Source: Arthrobacter sp. EpRS71
GTDB taxonomy: Bacteria > Actinomycetota > Actinomycetes > Actinomycetales > Micrococcaceae
Assembly (NCBI RefSeq): GCF_001512285.1
Contig: NZ_LNUV01000003.1
Coordinates: 1-37,439 of the forward strand
Length of the DNA: 37,439 nucleotides
Reading direction: 5' to 3'
This document shows, piece by piece, positions 24,636 through 33,732 of the stretch. The first letter of the stretch is position 1. The number at the start of each line of letters is the position of its first letter. The position numbers and the translations under genes were made by a program. A model generated the notes under the pieces. It was not told where the DNA came from. It made no database searches and saw only the letters and a list, made by a program, of their open reading frames with translations.

Positions 24636-24692
24636 TTGACCTCAAACAGTACAGCACCTACATTGTCCTACATCAAATAATTCGACATCGAA
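24636..24692 (+). promoter_or_regulatory. Divergent pecS/pecM-like control region
   Basis: For the exporter: TTGACC (24636-24641), 17 bp, TACATT (24659-24664), a good promoter. Downstream lies the inverted repeat TTCGA-CA-TCGAA (24681-24692), with the CGA/TCG half-sites of MarR/PecS-type operators, 17 bp before the start codon at 24710. On the other strand TTGATG and TGTACT at 17-bp spacing may serve the MarR gene. A repressor on the repeat could control both directions. Confidence 0.6.
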
Positions 24693-24709
24693 ATGTATGG
24701 AAATGAACA

Positions 24710-25573
24710 ATGACTAAAGCGTCCCCTCGCGACCTCTTCATCACCGCCCTGGCGCCGATGGTGTGGGGCTCCACGTATCTGGTGACTACCGAGTTTCTCC
24801 CCGCCGACCGACCTCTCCTCGCCGCTACCGTTCGGGCCCTGCCGGCTGGGATCGTGCTGATGCTGGTCACTCGGACGTGGCCGCGGGGGAATTGGTGGTT
24901 CAAAGCAGCGGCGCTGGGCGCGCTCAATATAGGGCTGTTCTTCTTCCTGCTGTTCTTCACCGCGTACCAGCTACCCGGTGGTCTCGCCGCACTGGTGATG
25001 TCCGTGCAGCCGCTGTTCGTACTCTTCCTGGGCGTGCTGCTTCTGGGGGAAAGGATCCGCCTGATGCACGTGGTTGCCTGCGCGGTCGGAGCAGCCGGTG
25101 TTGGCTTGCTCGTCCTGCGGTCCGACGCGACGCTTACTTTTGTGGGTGTGCTGGCCGGGATGGCGGGGGCGCTGAGCATGGCGGCGGGCATTGTCCTCAC
25201 CAAGCGCTGGGGAAAGCCCGACGGCGTGGGGCTGCTTGGGTTTACCGGCCTGCAGTTGGCGATGGGTGGAGTAATGCTCCTGCCGGTGACGCTGATGGTT
25301 GAAGGTTTACCGGGGTCGGTTACTTTGCCTAATCTTGCGGGCTTTGCGTACTTGAGCGTGATCGGAGCTTTGGTCGCTTATGCCGTGTGGTTCAGGGGGA
25401 TCCAGCGGCTGCCGACGATGGTGGTCTCGTTCCTGGGATTCCTGAGCCCGCTAGTTGCTACGGTGCTGGGGTTCATGTTCCTGGGGGAAATGTTGTCGGG
25501 GTGGCAGATCGTGGGAGCGGGGCTGGTGCTGGGGTCGGTGGGTTTGGTGCAGGGGGCTGGGAGTCTGCGGTAG
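24710..25573 (+). CDS. EamA-family (DMT) exporter, PecM-like
   Basis: 287 residues with ten hydrophobic segments in two EamA repeats (about 10-135 and 150-285). The start ALAPMVWGSTYLVTTEFLP is typical of the PecM/YedA group, and each repeat ends with the family pattern (LGVLLLGERI and MFLGEMLSGWQIVGAG). It should export a metabolite; PecM in Dickeya exports indigoidine. Here a divergent PecS-like regulator and an operator in the 5' untranslated region suggest induction by its ligand. Confidence 0.9.
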   Translation: MTKASPRDLFITALAPMVWGSTYLVTTEFLPADRPLLAATVRALPAGIVLMLVTRTWPRGNWWFKAAALGALNIGLFFFLLFFTAYQLPGGLAALVMSVQPLFVLFLGVLLLGERIRLMHVVACAVGAAGVGLLVLRSDATLTFVGVLAGMAGALSMAAGIVLTKRWGKPDGVGLLGFTGLQLAMGGVMLLPVTLMVEGLPGSVTLPNLAGFAYLSVIGALVAYAVWFRGIQRLPTMVVSFLGFLSPLVATVLGFMFLGEMLSGWQIVGAGLVLGSVGLVQGAGSLR

Positions 25574-26069
25574 GCCTTGCGCTTCCCAAGGGCGAACAGG
25601 TTCAGGTGAAACCAAATCGCTGAGATAACCCGCAAAGGTGATACGCGCCCGCGGCGCGCCTACGCTGCTCATGACGTCGTTTGGGCTCGGAGATGTATCC
25701 CAATAGCACTTGCTTGGAGGTATTGTCCCGCCCGCATGGTGCCGCGGGGATTTGAGGCTGGCTTCTGACAGCGTGGGAGTAATGCTGAATATGCCGGGTT
25801 ACCTCGTTGCATAGGGGCCGGGGTGCCGTCACTGGGAGCCTAGTTAGGCCGTCCGATCCGTGGAAGGGGATTGGCGACAGCAGACCATCGGGAGTTCTCG
25901 GAGGTGCTGATGCTCACTATTTGCAAGTGGTGCTAGGAAATCGGCGTTCGGTGGGTGGTTCCATAGGCATTTTCCAGTACTAGGGGGCGGATACCTTTGA
26001 ATCTACGTGTCGGGAGATCGCCGCTACGGGCTGGGCCGGACTTCATTGCGACGAGGTCTTGAAGTGGAA
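25574..26069. other. Gene-free stretch before the defence island
   Basis: I see no frame with coding character and no recognisable RNA gene. A 76-codon reverse frame (25602-25832) is rich in Arg, His and Gln and has the look of chance. Several CTAG tetranucleotides occur (near 25850, 25932 and 25981). The left edge of the island is probably in or just after this stretch. Confidence 0.5.
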
Positions 26070-26239
26070 CACCTAGACGAGCCTAGCGATCACTCACATG
26101 TCGGCTGTTCACCTCCTAATTTGGGTCGTCTCGCCACCTAGATCGGCTGCTTCTGCCCGTGCATGCAGCCCCGGGGTGCACTCTGGACTGGTCAATGCAA
26201 AGGCGTTCTTTACGAGGAGTAGTTATGATCCTGCTGGAC
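26070..26239 (+). repeat. Duplicated promoter/leader region, copy B
   Basis: Gap-free counterpart of 22621-22790 (about 65% identity). CACCTAG at 26070 and 26135, with CTCCTAA at 26113, keep the offsets of copy A (0, 43, 65), and CTAG recurs at 26073 and 26083. CGTTCTTTACGAGGAG and ATGATCCTG close the match. In copy B the downstream gene is different: a 47-codon ORF leading into the methyltransferase gene. It is therefore the likely promoter region of the methyltransferase. Confidence 0.75.
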
Positions 26240-26368
26240 AACTTAGGGGTCTCCCACATGGGCCAAGTTCTCACCGCGATATGTGACGTCGGCTGGCCTT
26301 CTCATTTGGCGCCAGTTCGATGCGCGGTTCCCGGCCAGGACTTGGTAACCTGGTCAGACTATGAGTGA
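26225..26368 (+). CDS. 47-residue leader ORF overlapping the methyltransferase start
   Basis: The ATG at 26225 has an excellent ribosome-binding site (CGAGGAG) and corresponds to the start of the secreted-protein gene of copy A, sharing its first three codons. After that the sequences part: no signal peptide is left, and the peptide (MILLDNLGVSHMGQ onward) matches nothing I know. The TGA at 26366-26368 lies 3 bp past the methyltransferase ATG (26361), which has no ribosome-binding site of its own. The ORF therefore looks like a translated leader that delivers ribosomes to the methyltransferase gene. Confidence 0.5.
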   Translation: MILLDNLGVSHMGQVLTAICDVGWPSHLAPVRCAVPGQDLVTWSDYE

Positions 26369-27911
26369 CGAAATCCGGGGAGCAATGCGAACCCCCATCC
26401 CAGTGATAGACCTGTTTGCCGGTCCTGGAGGTCTCAACGAAGGATTCTCCAGCATGGGTGAGGAAGACGGCGACCCGATCTTTCAAACAGTTGGATCCTT
26501 CGAGATGGAGCCGAACGCAGTTGCAACGCTGACGCTTCGATCGGTCTTCAGGCACCTCAAGCGAAACGGTGGGGTGCCGGAGTCGTACTACAAGTACATT
26601 TCGGGGTCGAAGTCTTGGGAGGACTTTAAGGAAGAGCCTAGAGTTGCCGCTGCTCTTGAGGTTGCGACGGCCCATGTTCACGAGATTGAACTTAGTGAGG
26701 CAACTCGCGAGGATGTCGCGCAAAAGATTAAGGGTGCACTGGCAGCTGCATCCAATAACTCTGACGGAGACTGGGTACTTATCGGGGGGCCGCCCTGCCA
26801 AGCCTACTCACTTGCAGGACGGTCCCGTCGGACGAATGACAAGCAATTTGCCTTCGATAAAAAACACTTCCTCTATGAAGAATATCTAGACATCATCAAG
26901 CAATTTGCCCCTGCTCTCTTTGTGATGGAAAACGTGAAAGGCTTGCTCTCCTCTACCAATCATGGCGTCGGAATGTTTGGCCAGATTCTGCACGATCTGC
27001 AACATCCGAGTTCTTCCCTGACGTACGAAGTCCGTTCACTTGTAATCGATAGGAAGAGCGGAACTCTCTCTCCGAAAGACTTCGTGATCCCCGCAGAAGA
27101 TTATGGCATTCCACAGAAACGTCACCGTGTCATTCTGTTAGGAGTCAGATCAGACGTTGTCGAGAGAACCAACCGCGCCGTCCTAGAACCGAGTTCTAGA
27201 GTTACGGTCAAAGATGCCATTGCAGATCTGCCGTTCCTGCGTTCAAAGATCTCGCCGAAGCGTCATGACAGCCAAGAGAATTGGGACACCCTTCGGAAAC
27301 GTGCTCTCGGCCGTCGCGATCAGCGTTCTGCTGAAGTCGCGTCTGCATCGGCTGATTCGGGCCCGGACCAAGTGGGGCAGCAGGTGCAGGAAGATGGCCG
27401 CCGCGCTGCTGTTATTAGATATCGAAAGTGGATTGAAGACGATGCTTTGGTGTCGCCGCTGCAGCATGAGTCCCGTAGCCATATGGAATCGGATATTGAG
27501 CGTTACGCACACCTTGCGTGGAAGGCCGAGGAACTGGGTAAGAGCCCCAAGTTCGCGGACCTGCCTGAAGGCCTTGAGCCCAACCACAAGAACATCGGCG
27601 GAGACAACACACCGTTCCTGGATCGATTCCGGGTTCAGGTGTGGAACGAACCATCGACGACGATCGTCTCGCACATATCCAAAGATGGGCACTACTATAT
27701 TCATCCAGACGAGTGCCAGATGCGAAGCTTGACGGTGCGCGAAGCTGCAAGGCTGCAGACGTTTCCCGATAACTATTTCTTCGAAGGCTCGCGGACAATG
27801 CAGTTCCATCAAGTCGGAAACGCGGTCCCACCACTCTTGGCCAGGCTCATAGCAGAGAAGGTGGTCGAAACCCTGCGTCTCGATGGAACTGAGGATGTGA
27901 GCGAAGACTAG
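26361..27911 (+). CDS. C5-cytosine DNA methyltransferase
   Basis: 516 residues. The ordered C5-methyltransferase motifs are present: motif I DLFAGPGGLNEGF (17-29), motif IV GGPPCQAYSLAGR with catalytic Cys146, motif VI ENVKG (190-194), motif VIII PQKRHRVILLG (251-261), and motif X HQVGNAVPPLLA near the end. A long insert between motifs I and IV (about residues 50-135) is unusual; the target-recognition region lies between VIII and IX. It transfers a methyl group from S-adenosylmethionine to cytosine in an unknown site and should protect host DNA from the convergent operon. An ATG at 26385 is an alternative start, but its GGGGAG lies only 2 bp away. Its TAG interlocks with the stop of the convergent AIPR gene. 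Confidence 0.93.
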   Translation: MSDEIRGAMRTPIPVIDLFAGPGGLNEGFSSMGEEDGDPIFQTVGSFEMEPNAVATLTLRSVFRHLKRNGGVPESYYKYISGSKSWEDFKEEPRVAAALEVATAHVHEIELSEATREDVAQKIKGALAAASNNSDGDWVLIGGPPCQAYSLAGRSRRTNDKQFAFDKKHFLYEEYLDIIKQFAPALFVMENVKGLLSSTNHGVGMFGQILHDLQHPSSSLTYEVRSLVIDRKSGTLSPKDFVIPAEDYGIPQKRHRVILLGVRSDVVERTNRAVLEPSSRVTVKDAIADLPFLRSKISPKRHDSQENWDTLRKRALGRRDQRSAEVASASADSGPDQVGQQVQEDGRRAAVIRYRKWIEDDALVSPLQHESRSHMESDIERYAHLAWKAEELGKSPKFADLPEGLEPNHKNIGGDNTPFLDRFRVQVWNEPSTTIVSHISKDGHYYIHPDECQMRSLTVREAARLQTFPDNYFFEGSRTMQFHQVGNAVPPLLARLIAEKVVETLRLDGTEDVSED

Positions 27912-29977
27912 AAGTCCGAGAATCCTCTCTCTCTTGCTTTGTGTAGGGTCGCGACAAGGCGGACGCTTTGACGCACTGATGGGAATCCGTTCTTACGGCC
28001 GGTTACCAAATCGAGGATGCCAATATCCGTTGGCCCCGCGACGCGATTGGCGATGGCGAACGTGCGCAGGCTCTCCCACTCCGCCTTGGTGGTCGACAAG
28101 ACTTGCGTCTGTATGTCAATGCCGTTGTCTATCTTCTGAGTAGCCTTGGATGTGGTCTTGGCCTCCGCTCGGACGGACGAATCGATGAGCTCCTTCGTGA
28201 AGCTCTCTGGCAAATCGAATGGCGCGGCTCTCACTGTCTCCCAGCATGTCGCCGACTTGGCCCATTCGGTTACGTTCGCGACGCGGCGAGTCGGTGACGT
28301 GAGGGAGCCGGCCACGAGTTTTCCGACTGAGAGCGCAGTCGTCGTCATGGCCTCGGTCAACGTTTGTTGCTGCCAAATTGCCGCGAAGTTGAGGTGCTTT
28401 CCGGGGGCCTGCCTGCCAATTTCGAAGGCCAACTTTGCCATCGTGTATGTGACGATATTCGCCAAATAGCCCTTGTCGTACCAGTCTGCCTTGGCAACAG
28501 AACGTCGGATTTCCTCGTACATGATCGCTTTGGCGACGAGGTCCCGGAAATACTGTTCGTTGATTTCTTCGTTGGAAGTCTCCCATATCCTAGCGATACC
28601 TTCGGCGAAAGCCACAAAGTTCTTTTGTGCACCGGCACTAACGACATATGGTTTTTGATCCCATGAAACCGCATACTTTGCCGCGTCTGTCTTGGTGAAA
28701 ACCTGGCTTCGCGGATAGGTGGCCGCAAACTTGGTCGCATCGGTAGCGGAGAGCTTGTTTTTTTCGTTGAGGTACTGGCCGCGGGTCCGCTCGTAATACC
28801 ACTTAGTGTGGTAGTTGACGCCAGGGCGAGCAGGGACGAGCAACCTTCGCGAGAGCTCTTCTAGCCGAATATGGAACGGGCTATTTGAGAAGAAGTCTGC
28901 CTCGCTGACGCGGTTCTGGCTGTTGGCGAAGCGCGAGATCTTTGGAACGAGGTCAACGGCCTTCTCTGGGTCTACGACCACGAGTTTCATCGGCACGAAC
29001 ACGTCACTGAGTACCGAGTCTTTGGCGTTTTCCCTCGCCACGTAGAACAGCGAAGCAGTGGTCTGTCCACCGTTCACAATCTGGAGGTCAACGAGGGACG
29101 TTGCTCTGAGCCCATCCGAAGTCCGCGTTAGGCCCGTGGCGGTGGCGGTGATGCCGTTGTTGTACGCCATGAACATCTCAGGTTCGGACAGAATTGTCGT
29201 CTTGATACCCTTATTGACCTTGCCCCGCCCGCTTAGAAAAGATCGGACGTTCCCTTCGAGAAGTCTGCTTCCGTACTGCGCATACAGGTCGGCAACGAGG
29301 GCGCCGGGGACGGCAGCCATATACGTAGCGAAATCCGTCGAATCACCGCTAATTTCTAGTATTGGCAGCCCCTCCGGTACCCACTTCGTCAAGTTGATCT
29401 CGAGGGCTTCACGGCCTTGTTGGGACTCCTGAACTTGGTGGAGTCTTTGCAGGTCCCAGAGGTGGAAATCTACGGGGACCCCGTTAAGAGTCGACGATGG
29501 GACTCCCTTGATACGGTCGCTGAGTCGGCCATTGGTGACGAGGTAAAGACGGTAACGCGAGACCGCTCGTCCCCGGTGGTGGAGGTCTGTTGCGAGCTGA
29601 TATGCGGCTGAGCTTTCTTCTCTGCCAGCCGTGAAGTGTCCGGAAACTGCTTCCGATAGAAAGTTCTCGAGTGCTGACAGACGTTTTTTGGCGTCGGTAG
29701 CAGTGACCACGTCGATGGAGTCGGAGTTCGAGTGCAGAAGAACGGCGAGTGAGACCGATTCGTCGGCATCGTCCAGATCGTACGCGTTGACGGCAAGCTT
29801 TTTGTTGCGTTGACCAGACCCTTCAAACTGTATCACCGTAAAGTCTTCAACTTCACCGGCTTCGGCGAAGCGTTCCGACACCTCTGCCATGAAGGCCATA
29901 GAGGTGTAGTCGTTATCGACTGCTGCGCGCGCGTTGACCGTGTTCTGCAGGTCCAAGTAGAAATCATCAAGATTCAT
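27908..29977 (-). CDS. AIPR-family protein (abortive-infection phage resistance)
   Basis: 689 residues. The conserved AIPR core is visible at NNGITATATGL (273 onward) and IVNGGQTTASLFY (300 onward), followed by PKISRFANSQNRVSEADFF. The N-terminal ~150 residues, with the pattern FEGSGQRNKKLAVNAYDLDD, could hold a restriction-like nuclease fold, which is inference. AIPR proteins are known from abortive-infection loci and from Z1-type restriction operons; their biochemical role is not settled. It is the last gene of a four-gene operon: its start overlaps the DUF4420 gene by 11 bp. Third-position GC is well below that of the host genes. Confidence 0.88.
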   Translation of the reverse strand: MNLDDFYLDLQNTVNARAAVDNDYTSMAFMAEVSERFAEAGEVEDFTVIQFEGSGQRNKKLAVNAYDLDDADESVSLAVLLHSNSDSIDVVTATDAKKRLSALENFLSEAVSGHFTAGREESSAAYQLATDLHHRGRAVSRYRLYLVTNGRLSDRIKGVPSSTLNGVPVDFHLWDLQRLHQVQESQQGREALEINLTKWVPEGLPILEISGDSTDFATYMAAVPGALVADLYAQYGSRLLEGNVRSFLSGRGKVNKGIKTTILSEPEMFMAYNNGITATATGLTRTSDGLRATSLVDLQIVNGGQTTASLFYVARENAKDSVLSDVFVPMKLVVVDPEKAVDLVPKISRFANSQNRVSEADFFSNSPFHIRLEELSRRLLVPARPGVNYHTKWYYERTRGQYLNEKNKLSATDATKFAATYPRSQVFTKTDAAKYAVSWDQKPYVVSAGAQKNFVAFAEGIARIWETSNEEINEQYFRDLVAKAIMYEEIRRSVAKADWYDKGYLANIVTYTMAKLAFEIGRQAPGKHLNFAAIWQQQTLTEAMTTTALSVGKLVAGSLTSPTRRVANVTEWAKSATCWETVRAAPFDLPESFTKELIDSSVRAEAKTTSKATQKIDNGIDIQTQVLSTTKAEWESLRTFAIANRVAGPTDIGILDLVTGRKNGFPSVRQSVRLVATLHKARERGFSDF

Positions 29978-30974
29978 TCGACGAAACCTTCAGTTCTGCT
30001 GTAGGTAGCCCCAGCTGTGAAAAATCGCATTCAAAGGGCGCTAGATCCGCCAGATCCAGGGAGTAGGAGACGCGGTTGACGCCTGCTGGAAGCATGCGGG
30101 GCTCGATCCGCGGAAAGGACTCAGCTACTTCCAGATATCGAACGCCTGTCGGCAGGAAGTGCATGTCGGCGTAGACGTCGTCGGTTCGATCGAAACGGAG
30201 TTCGGCGAGACGGTTCACAAGTTCAGACTGCGCAACGCCAGCATCTTGCAGAAGTCGGTCCGTTCGGTCGAGGAGCGCAGGAATCGTCAGCGCCCCTGGG
30301 GTCTCTGTCATGGCGTCATCAGCGGCCACGACGCAGACGAAGAGGCGCTCATCCGGCAGGCGATTGAGCTGGTTTTCCGAGGAAATCTGAATGCGTCGAG
30401 CGTGACTGTGAACAGTTTTCACCTCAATCAACGGCCCGCCAGGGAACTGAAAGTCTTGGTCACTTTGGAACGGCCCACGCCAGGCATCCATTACGTGGCG
30501 GATGGAGCAATCTGGCACTAGGTTCGAGAAGCCGACCCAAAGTTCGCCGAAAAGGCCCCGCGCAGCTTCCAAAGAGAGCCGCTGACTCGCCGGAGCCTGA
30601 AGGAGGGTCCGCCACTCCTCAACACTGGCAATGAAGGCTGCAAGCCCTTGGGCTTCAGAGCTGGTCTCGGAGACACGATCCACGATATGCGCGCAGAGCT
30701 GGACGAAGACGTCTGTAAATCTGGGCGCCTTGAGCGTAAGCAGGAGTACCCAATGGCCGTCAATGCTTCTCTGAGTGCGTGTCACATCAACGGCATCTGA
30801 CAGCTCCGGAATAGCCGGCTTGAGGCTGCTGATGGAACAGAACATCGGTTGTCCAGCTTGGTCAGTGCCACAGACGAGGCGAAGATCGAGATCCGGATCG
30901 ACTTCAAGTGTTCTGGGAAGCCGTTGCTCGATGGCGCTCAACCATGTGGCTTCGATGGGATTAGACATCGTCAT
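29967..30974 (-). CDS. PD-(D/E)XK motif protein (DUF4420)
   Basis: 335 residues. The stretch LEAARGLFGELW (about 135-146), then AWRGPFQSDQDFQF and PLIEVKTVH gives the restriction-endonuclease core: Glu144, Asp174, Glu184 and Lys186 in the order E, D, ExK. This is the DUF4420 family, seen mostly in operons with Z1 proteins. It is the best candidate for the DNA-cleaving subunit of the system. Overlaps of 14 bp with the Z1 gene and 11 bp with the AIPR gene mean co-translation and probably a fixed stoichiometry. Confidence 0.9.
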   Translation of the reverse strand: MTMSNPIEATWLSAIEQRLPRTLEVDPDLDLRLVCGTDQAGQPMFCSISSLKPAIPELSDAVDVTRTQRSIDGHWVLLLTLKAPRFTDVFVQLCAHIVDRVSETSSEAQGLAAFIASVEEWRTLLQAPASQRLSLEAARGLFGELWVGFSNLVPDCSIRHVMDAWRGPFQSDQDFQFPGGPLIEVKTVHSHARRIQISSENQLNRLPDERLFVCVVAADDAMTETPGALTIPALLDRTDRLLQDAGVAQSELVNRLAELRFDRTDDVYADMHFLPTGVRYLEVAESFPRIEPRMLPAGVNRVSYSLDLADLAPFECDFSQLGLPTAELKVSSNES

Positions 30975-33732
30975 CCTCGTCAGTGCCGGAGTACTCTACG
31001 AACCACTGTTGCTGAGCGACAGTGTTGATGAGGTAGCGAACGTCGCCGTCGCGGTTGTTGACGTCGAGGCGGTTCCCCGGAAACGCCAGCTTGATGCCAA
31101 CGATTTGCTCTTGTTCAATGTTCGCGACTTTTTTACGATCCTTTTCTGGCAATTCCTTGAAGTTAGGCACCAGAACATAGACAAGCAAGGTTGGCCTCGG
31201 AAGGTGCTCGTAGATTGCTGATTCTGGGACTTGCTTTCCCGGGTACTCCTGCTTGAAGCCTTCGGTAAGAGAGTCATCGGTGGCGGTGTCGAGTATTTTT
31301 CTGAGGTCGTCGCTACCTGCCAGCCTGCTACTTTTTCCTGACACGAGCAGTTCGTCAGCGGCTCCGACGGTCATAGTTCGGGTCGGTGGATGGATCTTCA
31401 CACCGCCAAACGTTTCTTCGGAATCGGCCGTCTTTGTACCGTTGACGAAGACTACATCCCACTTCGAGAACTTGGCCGTCTTGTTGTTCTTCACAAACTT
31501 GCTGATGGCGTTGCCGTAGAACAGTTCGTCCATCCTGTGTGCTGTGTATTCGTCAAGGAAGGCGGCGACCAAGCTTTGCGGGACGTCAGTGAAACGCGGG
31601 TAGCCACGTTGGGTTTGACCGGGCCGGCCAAACGTTCCGACGAGTGCCTCAGCCAGAGCGATGGCAGCATCCCTGTTTTCCTTTATGGTCGTTTTTCTCG
31701 GGTCGAGCCGTGAGGTTTCAATGCGCCGCCCGATAAGGCTGATGACCTTAGGCTCCACTGCGGCCGACTTGGACTTATTTTTTGCCGTGATCAGAAGTGC
31801 TCCAGGATGCATGCGGATAGACAGCCCGAAATCCAGGGGGGTCAATGACTGGCGCTGCATGAGTTTCAGATCCGAACGTAGTTCAGCTACAGCGTCAGCG
31901 ATAAACCGGTAATCAGCTGCGACTCCAGGATCGATCCAGATGCGGCAGAGGTCTTCGTATTCGTCCCGATAACCGAACCAACGAGCCATCTGCATCATGG
32001 TGTCGGCTGCACGGACGTTTCGGTAGTAGTAACTCACCATGAGGCCTTCGAGGGTGAGGCCGCGGCTGAGCACGTCGCCACCGATGGCGATGACGCGCTT
32101 TGGCATTTCAGCGCTTTGCTGCTGTTCCTTCAGGAGCTTTTCGGTGTCCGAGTTGAATGTCCTGACAGTAATTTCGTTGGCTGAGCTCGGGAGCGCAGCC
32201 AAGACTTCCGACCACGTAGGCCCAGCAGCGGAGTAGAACGTTTCGAAGGTTGACTTCAGACCATCGATAATGTGGTTTTCGACGCCCTCTGTGTAGAGGA
32301 TGGCGTGGGCTTCGAGTGCATTCTTGATGTTATCGAGTTCATGCTTCACCAAGTCGTGCAAGTGCATCTGAACTCGCTTGAAACGAGAAACGTTGATGAG
32401 CATCGAGCGGCGTTTGTCTTCGTGGCCTCGAAGATCACGAATGGCGTTCGCTACAACATAGACGCGGATGGCAGTCTTTAGGCTGTCAGGGATGGCGTGG
32501 ATGGCATGGTACTGCTTGTGCTTGAGCGGCAGTAATGGCTCGACGTCGTGGAGATCTATGACGCTCACTTCATTGATGTCGTCCTCGGTCCCAAAGACCT
32601 TATCGGCTCCCACATAGTTTGTGGGAGCCTCCAACCCGTAGACGAAGTCCTTCGGAAACAGGTCGGGGTGAACTTCGCCGTCCTTGACAGTCTCGGCCTC
32701 GTGGTCGATGAGGATATTGGCGAACGGAGTCGCCGTAATGGCGACATATGAGTTCCGAGAAAACTTTCCTAGGAGCTTACGAATTAGGAAGTTCGTCTTG
32801 GTCGGATCGTCTTCCTTGCCGGTGTTTACCGAGCCGTAGTCTGATTCGTCGTCGACGAGCAAGAGAGGCAGATCGATCCGGCCATGAGACTTTGGCTGGT
32901 CGTTCGTCCAGTCAATGAGCGCTTTTAGGACATGGACGTTCTTCTTGACGACGAAGATGAACGGGTTGGGCGATTCCTCGGACACGCTGATGCTGGTGGC
33001 ATCCTTACTGGCTTGCAGAAAGTCCTGGACAACTGTCGTCATTCCGGTTGCGTACGTCAATTGTTTGTTCAGCCGGCCGACTCCAACAAACCTATCGGCG
33101 GCGGTTCCCGTTCCTGACCTAGAAACGTTTCGGCTTGAATCTTTGCCCAGAAATCCTTCGTCAACACGAATCTGTGTTTGCTGCCTCAGGGACTCCGTAT
33201 TGCCAGCCAAAAGTACGACCAAGCGGTAGCCCGCGTCGGCTGCCTTGTTGAGCAGACCCAAGTACGTTTGCGTTTTGCCTGACTGCACGTCACCGATGAT
33301 TAGGCCTTTTCGGTCCCAAGGTCCAAGCAGCGTCGGGTCTCCGACGTAGTCGAGGATTTCGTCAGTGAATTCCTCCATCTTTTCGAGGACTCTTGGAGAA
33401 CGATTGTTGTTACGTAGCCATTGCTTGTAGGTGAGCCACCGAGTCCATTCGATGTGATGCTTTTTTGTCGCGAGCCAAGGCTTGAAATCCTTGTCGGTGA
33501 TTCCGACACCGATCTCGACGTCGATACTCAATTTGCTCACAAGCCGTCGGTGAACTGCTGTGATGTCGTTGTCAGAGACGTCGGGAGCTACGACAGGGCG
33601 GAAATTTTCCAGCTGGTCGTGTAGGTGAGACTCGCTGTATGTGTCATCGCTGAGCAGAGCGCTCACCACGGTCTCAAGTTTTTCCATCTGAGAGCGGATG
33701 ACACTGGGGTCGGTGGCGGCATGGCTAGTCAT
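30961..33732 (-). CDS. Z1-domain P-loop NTPase
   Basis: 923 residues. The Walker A motif GDVQSGKT lies at 147-154 with Lys153, and LLLVDDESDYGS near 290 is the Walker B (DDE) segment of a helicase-like ATPase. The Z1 domain follows in the central half: RVIAIGGDVLSRGLTLEGL and YYYRNVRAADTMMQMARWFG correspond to late helicase motifs with the Arg-finger region. Z1 proteins are proposed to move along or remodel DNA for associated nucleases. It starts 8 bp inside the end of the GHKL ATPase gene and ends 14 bp inside the DUF4420 gene. It is the motor of the proposed complex. Confidence 0.92.
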   Translation of the reverse strand: MTSHAATDPSVIRSQMEKLETVVSALLSDDTYSESHLHDQLENFRPVVAPDVSDNDITAVHRRLVSKLSIDVEIGVGITDKDFKPWLATKKHHIEWTRWLTYKQWLRNNNRSPRVLEKMEEFTDEILDYVGDPTLLGPWDRKGLIIGDVQSGKTQTYLGLLNKAADAGYRLVVLLAGNTESLRQQTQIRVDEGFLGKDSSRNVSRSGTGTAADRFVGVGRLNKQLTYATGMTTVVQDFLQASKDATSISVSEESPNPFIFVVKKNVHVLKALIDWTNDQPKSHGRIDLPLLLVDDESDYGSVNTGKEDDPTKTNFLIRKLLGKFSRNSYVAITATPFANILIDHEAETVKDGEVHPDLFPKDFVYGLEAPTNYVGADKVFGTEDDINEVSVIDLHDVEPLLPLKHKQYHAIHAIPDSLKTAIRVYVVANAIRDLRGHEDKRRSMLINVSRFKRVQMHLHDLVKHELDNIKNALEAHAILYTEGVENHIIDGLKSTFETFYSAAGPTWSEVLAALPSSANEITVRTFNSDTEKLLKEQQQSAEMPKRVIAIGGDVLSRGLTLEGLMVSYYYRNVRAADTMMQMARWFGYRDEYEDLCRIWIDPGVAADYRFIADAVAELRSDLKLMQRQSLTPLDFGLSIRMHPGALLITAKNKSKSAAVEPKVISLIGRRIETSRLDPRKTTIKENRDAAIALAEALVGTFGRPGQTQRGYPRFTDVPQSLVAAFLDEYTAHRMDELFYGNAISKFVKNNKTAKFSKWDVVFVNGTKTADSEETFGGVKIHPPTRTMTVGAADELLVSGKSSRLAGSDDLRKILDTATDDSLTEGFKQEYPGKQVPESAIYEHLPRPTLLVYVLVPNFKELPEKDRKKVANIEQEQIVGIKLAFPGNRLDVNNRDGDVRYLINTVAQQQWFVEYSGTDEDDDV

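Noticed and set aside
25602..25832. 76-codon reverse frame in the gene-free stretch before the island
   Set aside because: No ribosome-binding site, no hydrophobic or domain pattern, and codon positions show no third-base GC preference.
20573..26240. Possible integrative element with attachment sites formed by the 170-bp repeats
   Set aside because: No integrase, transposase or tRNA gene in or near the segment, and the two copies are only about 65% identical, too different for recent att sites.
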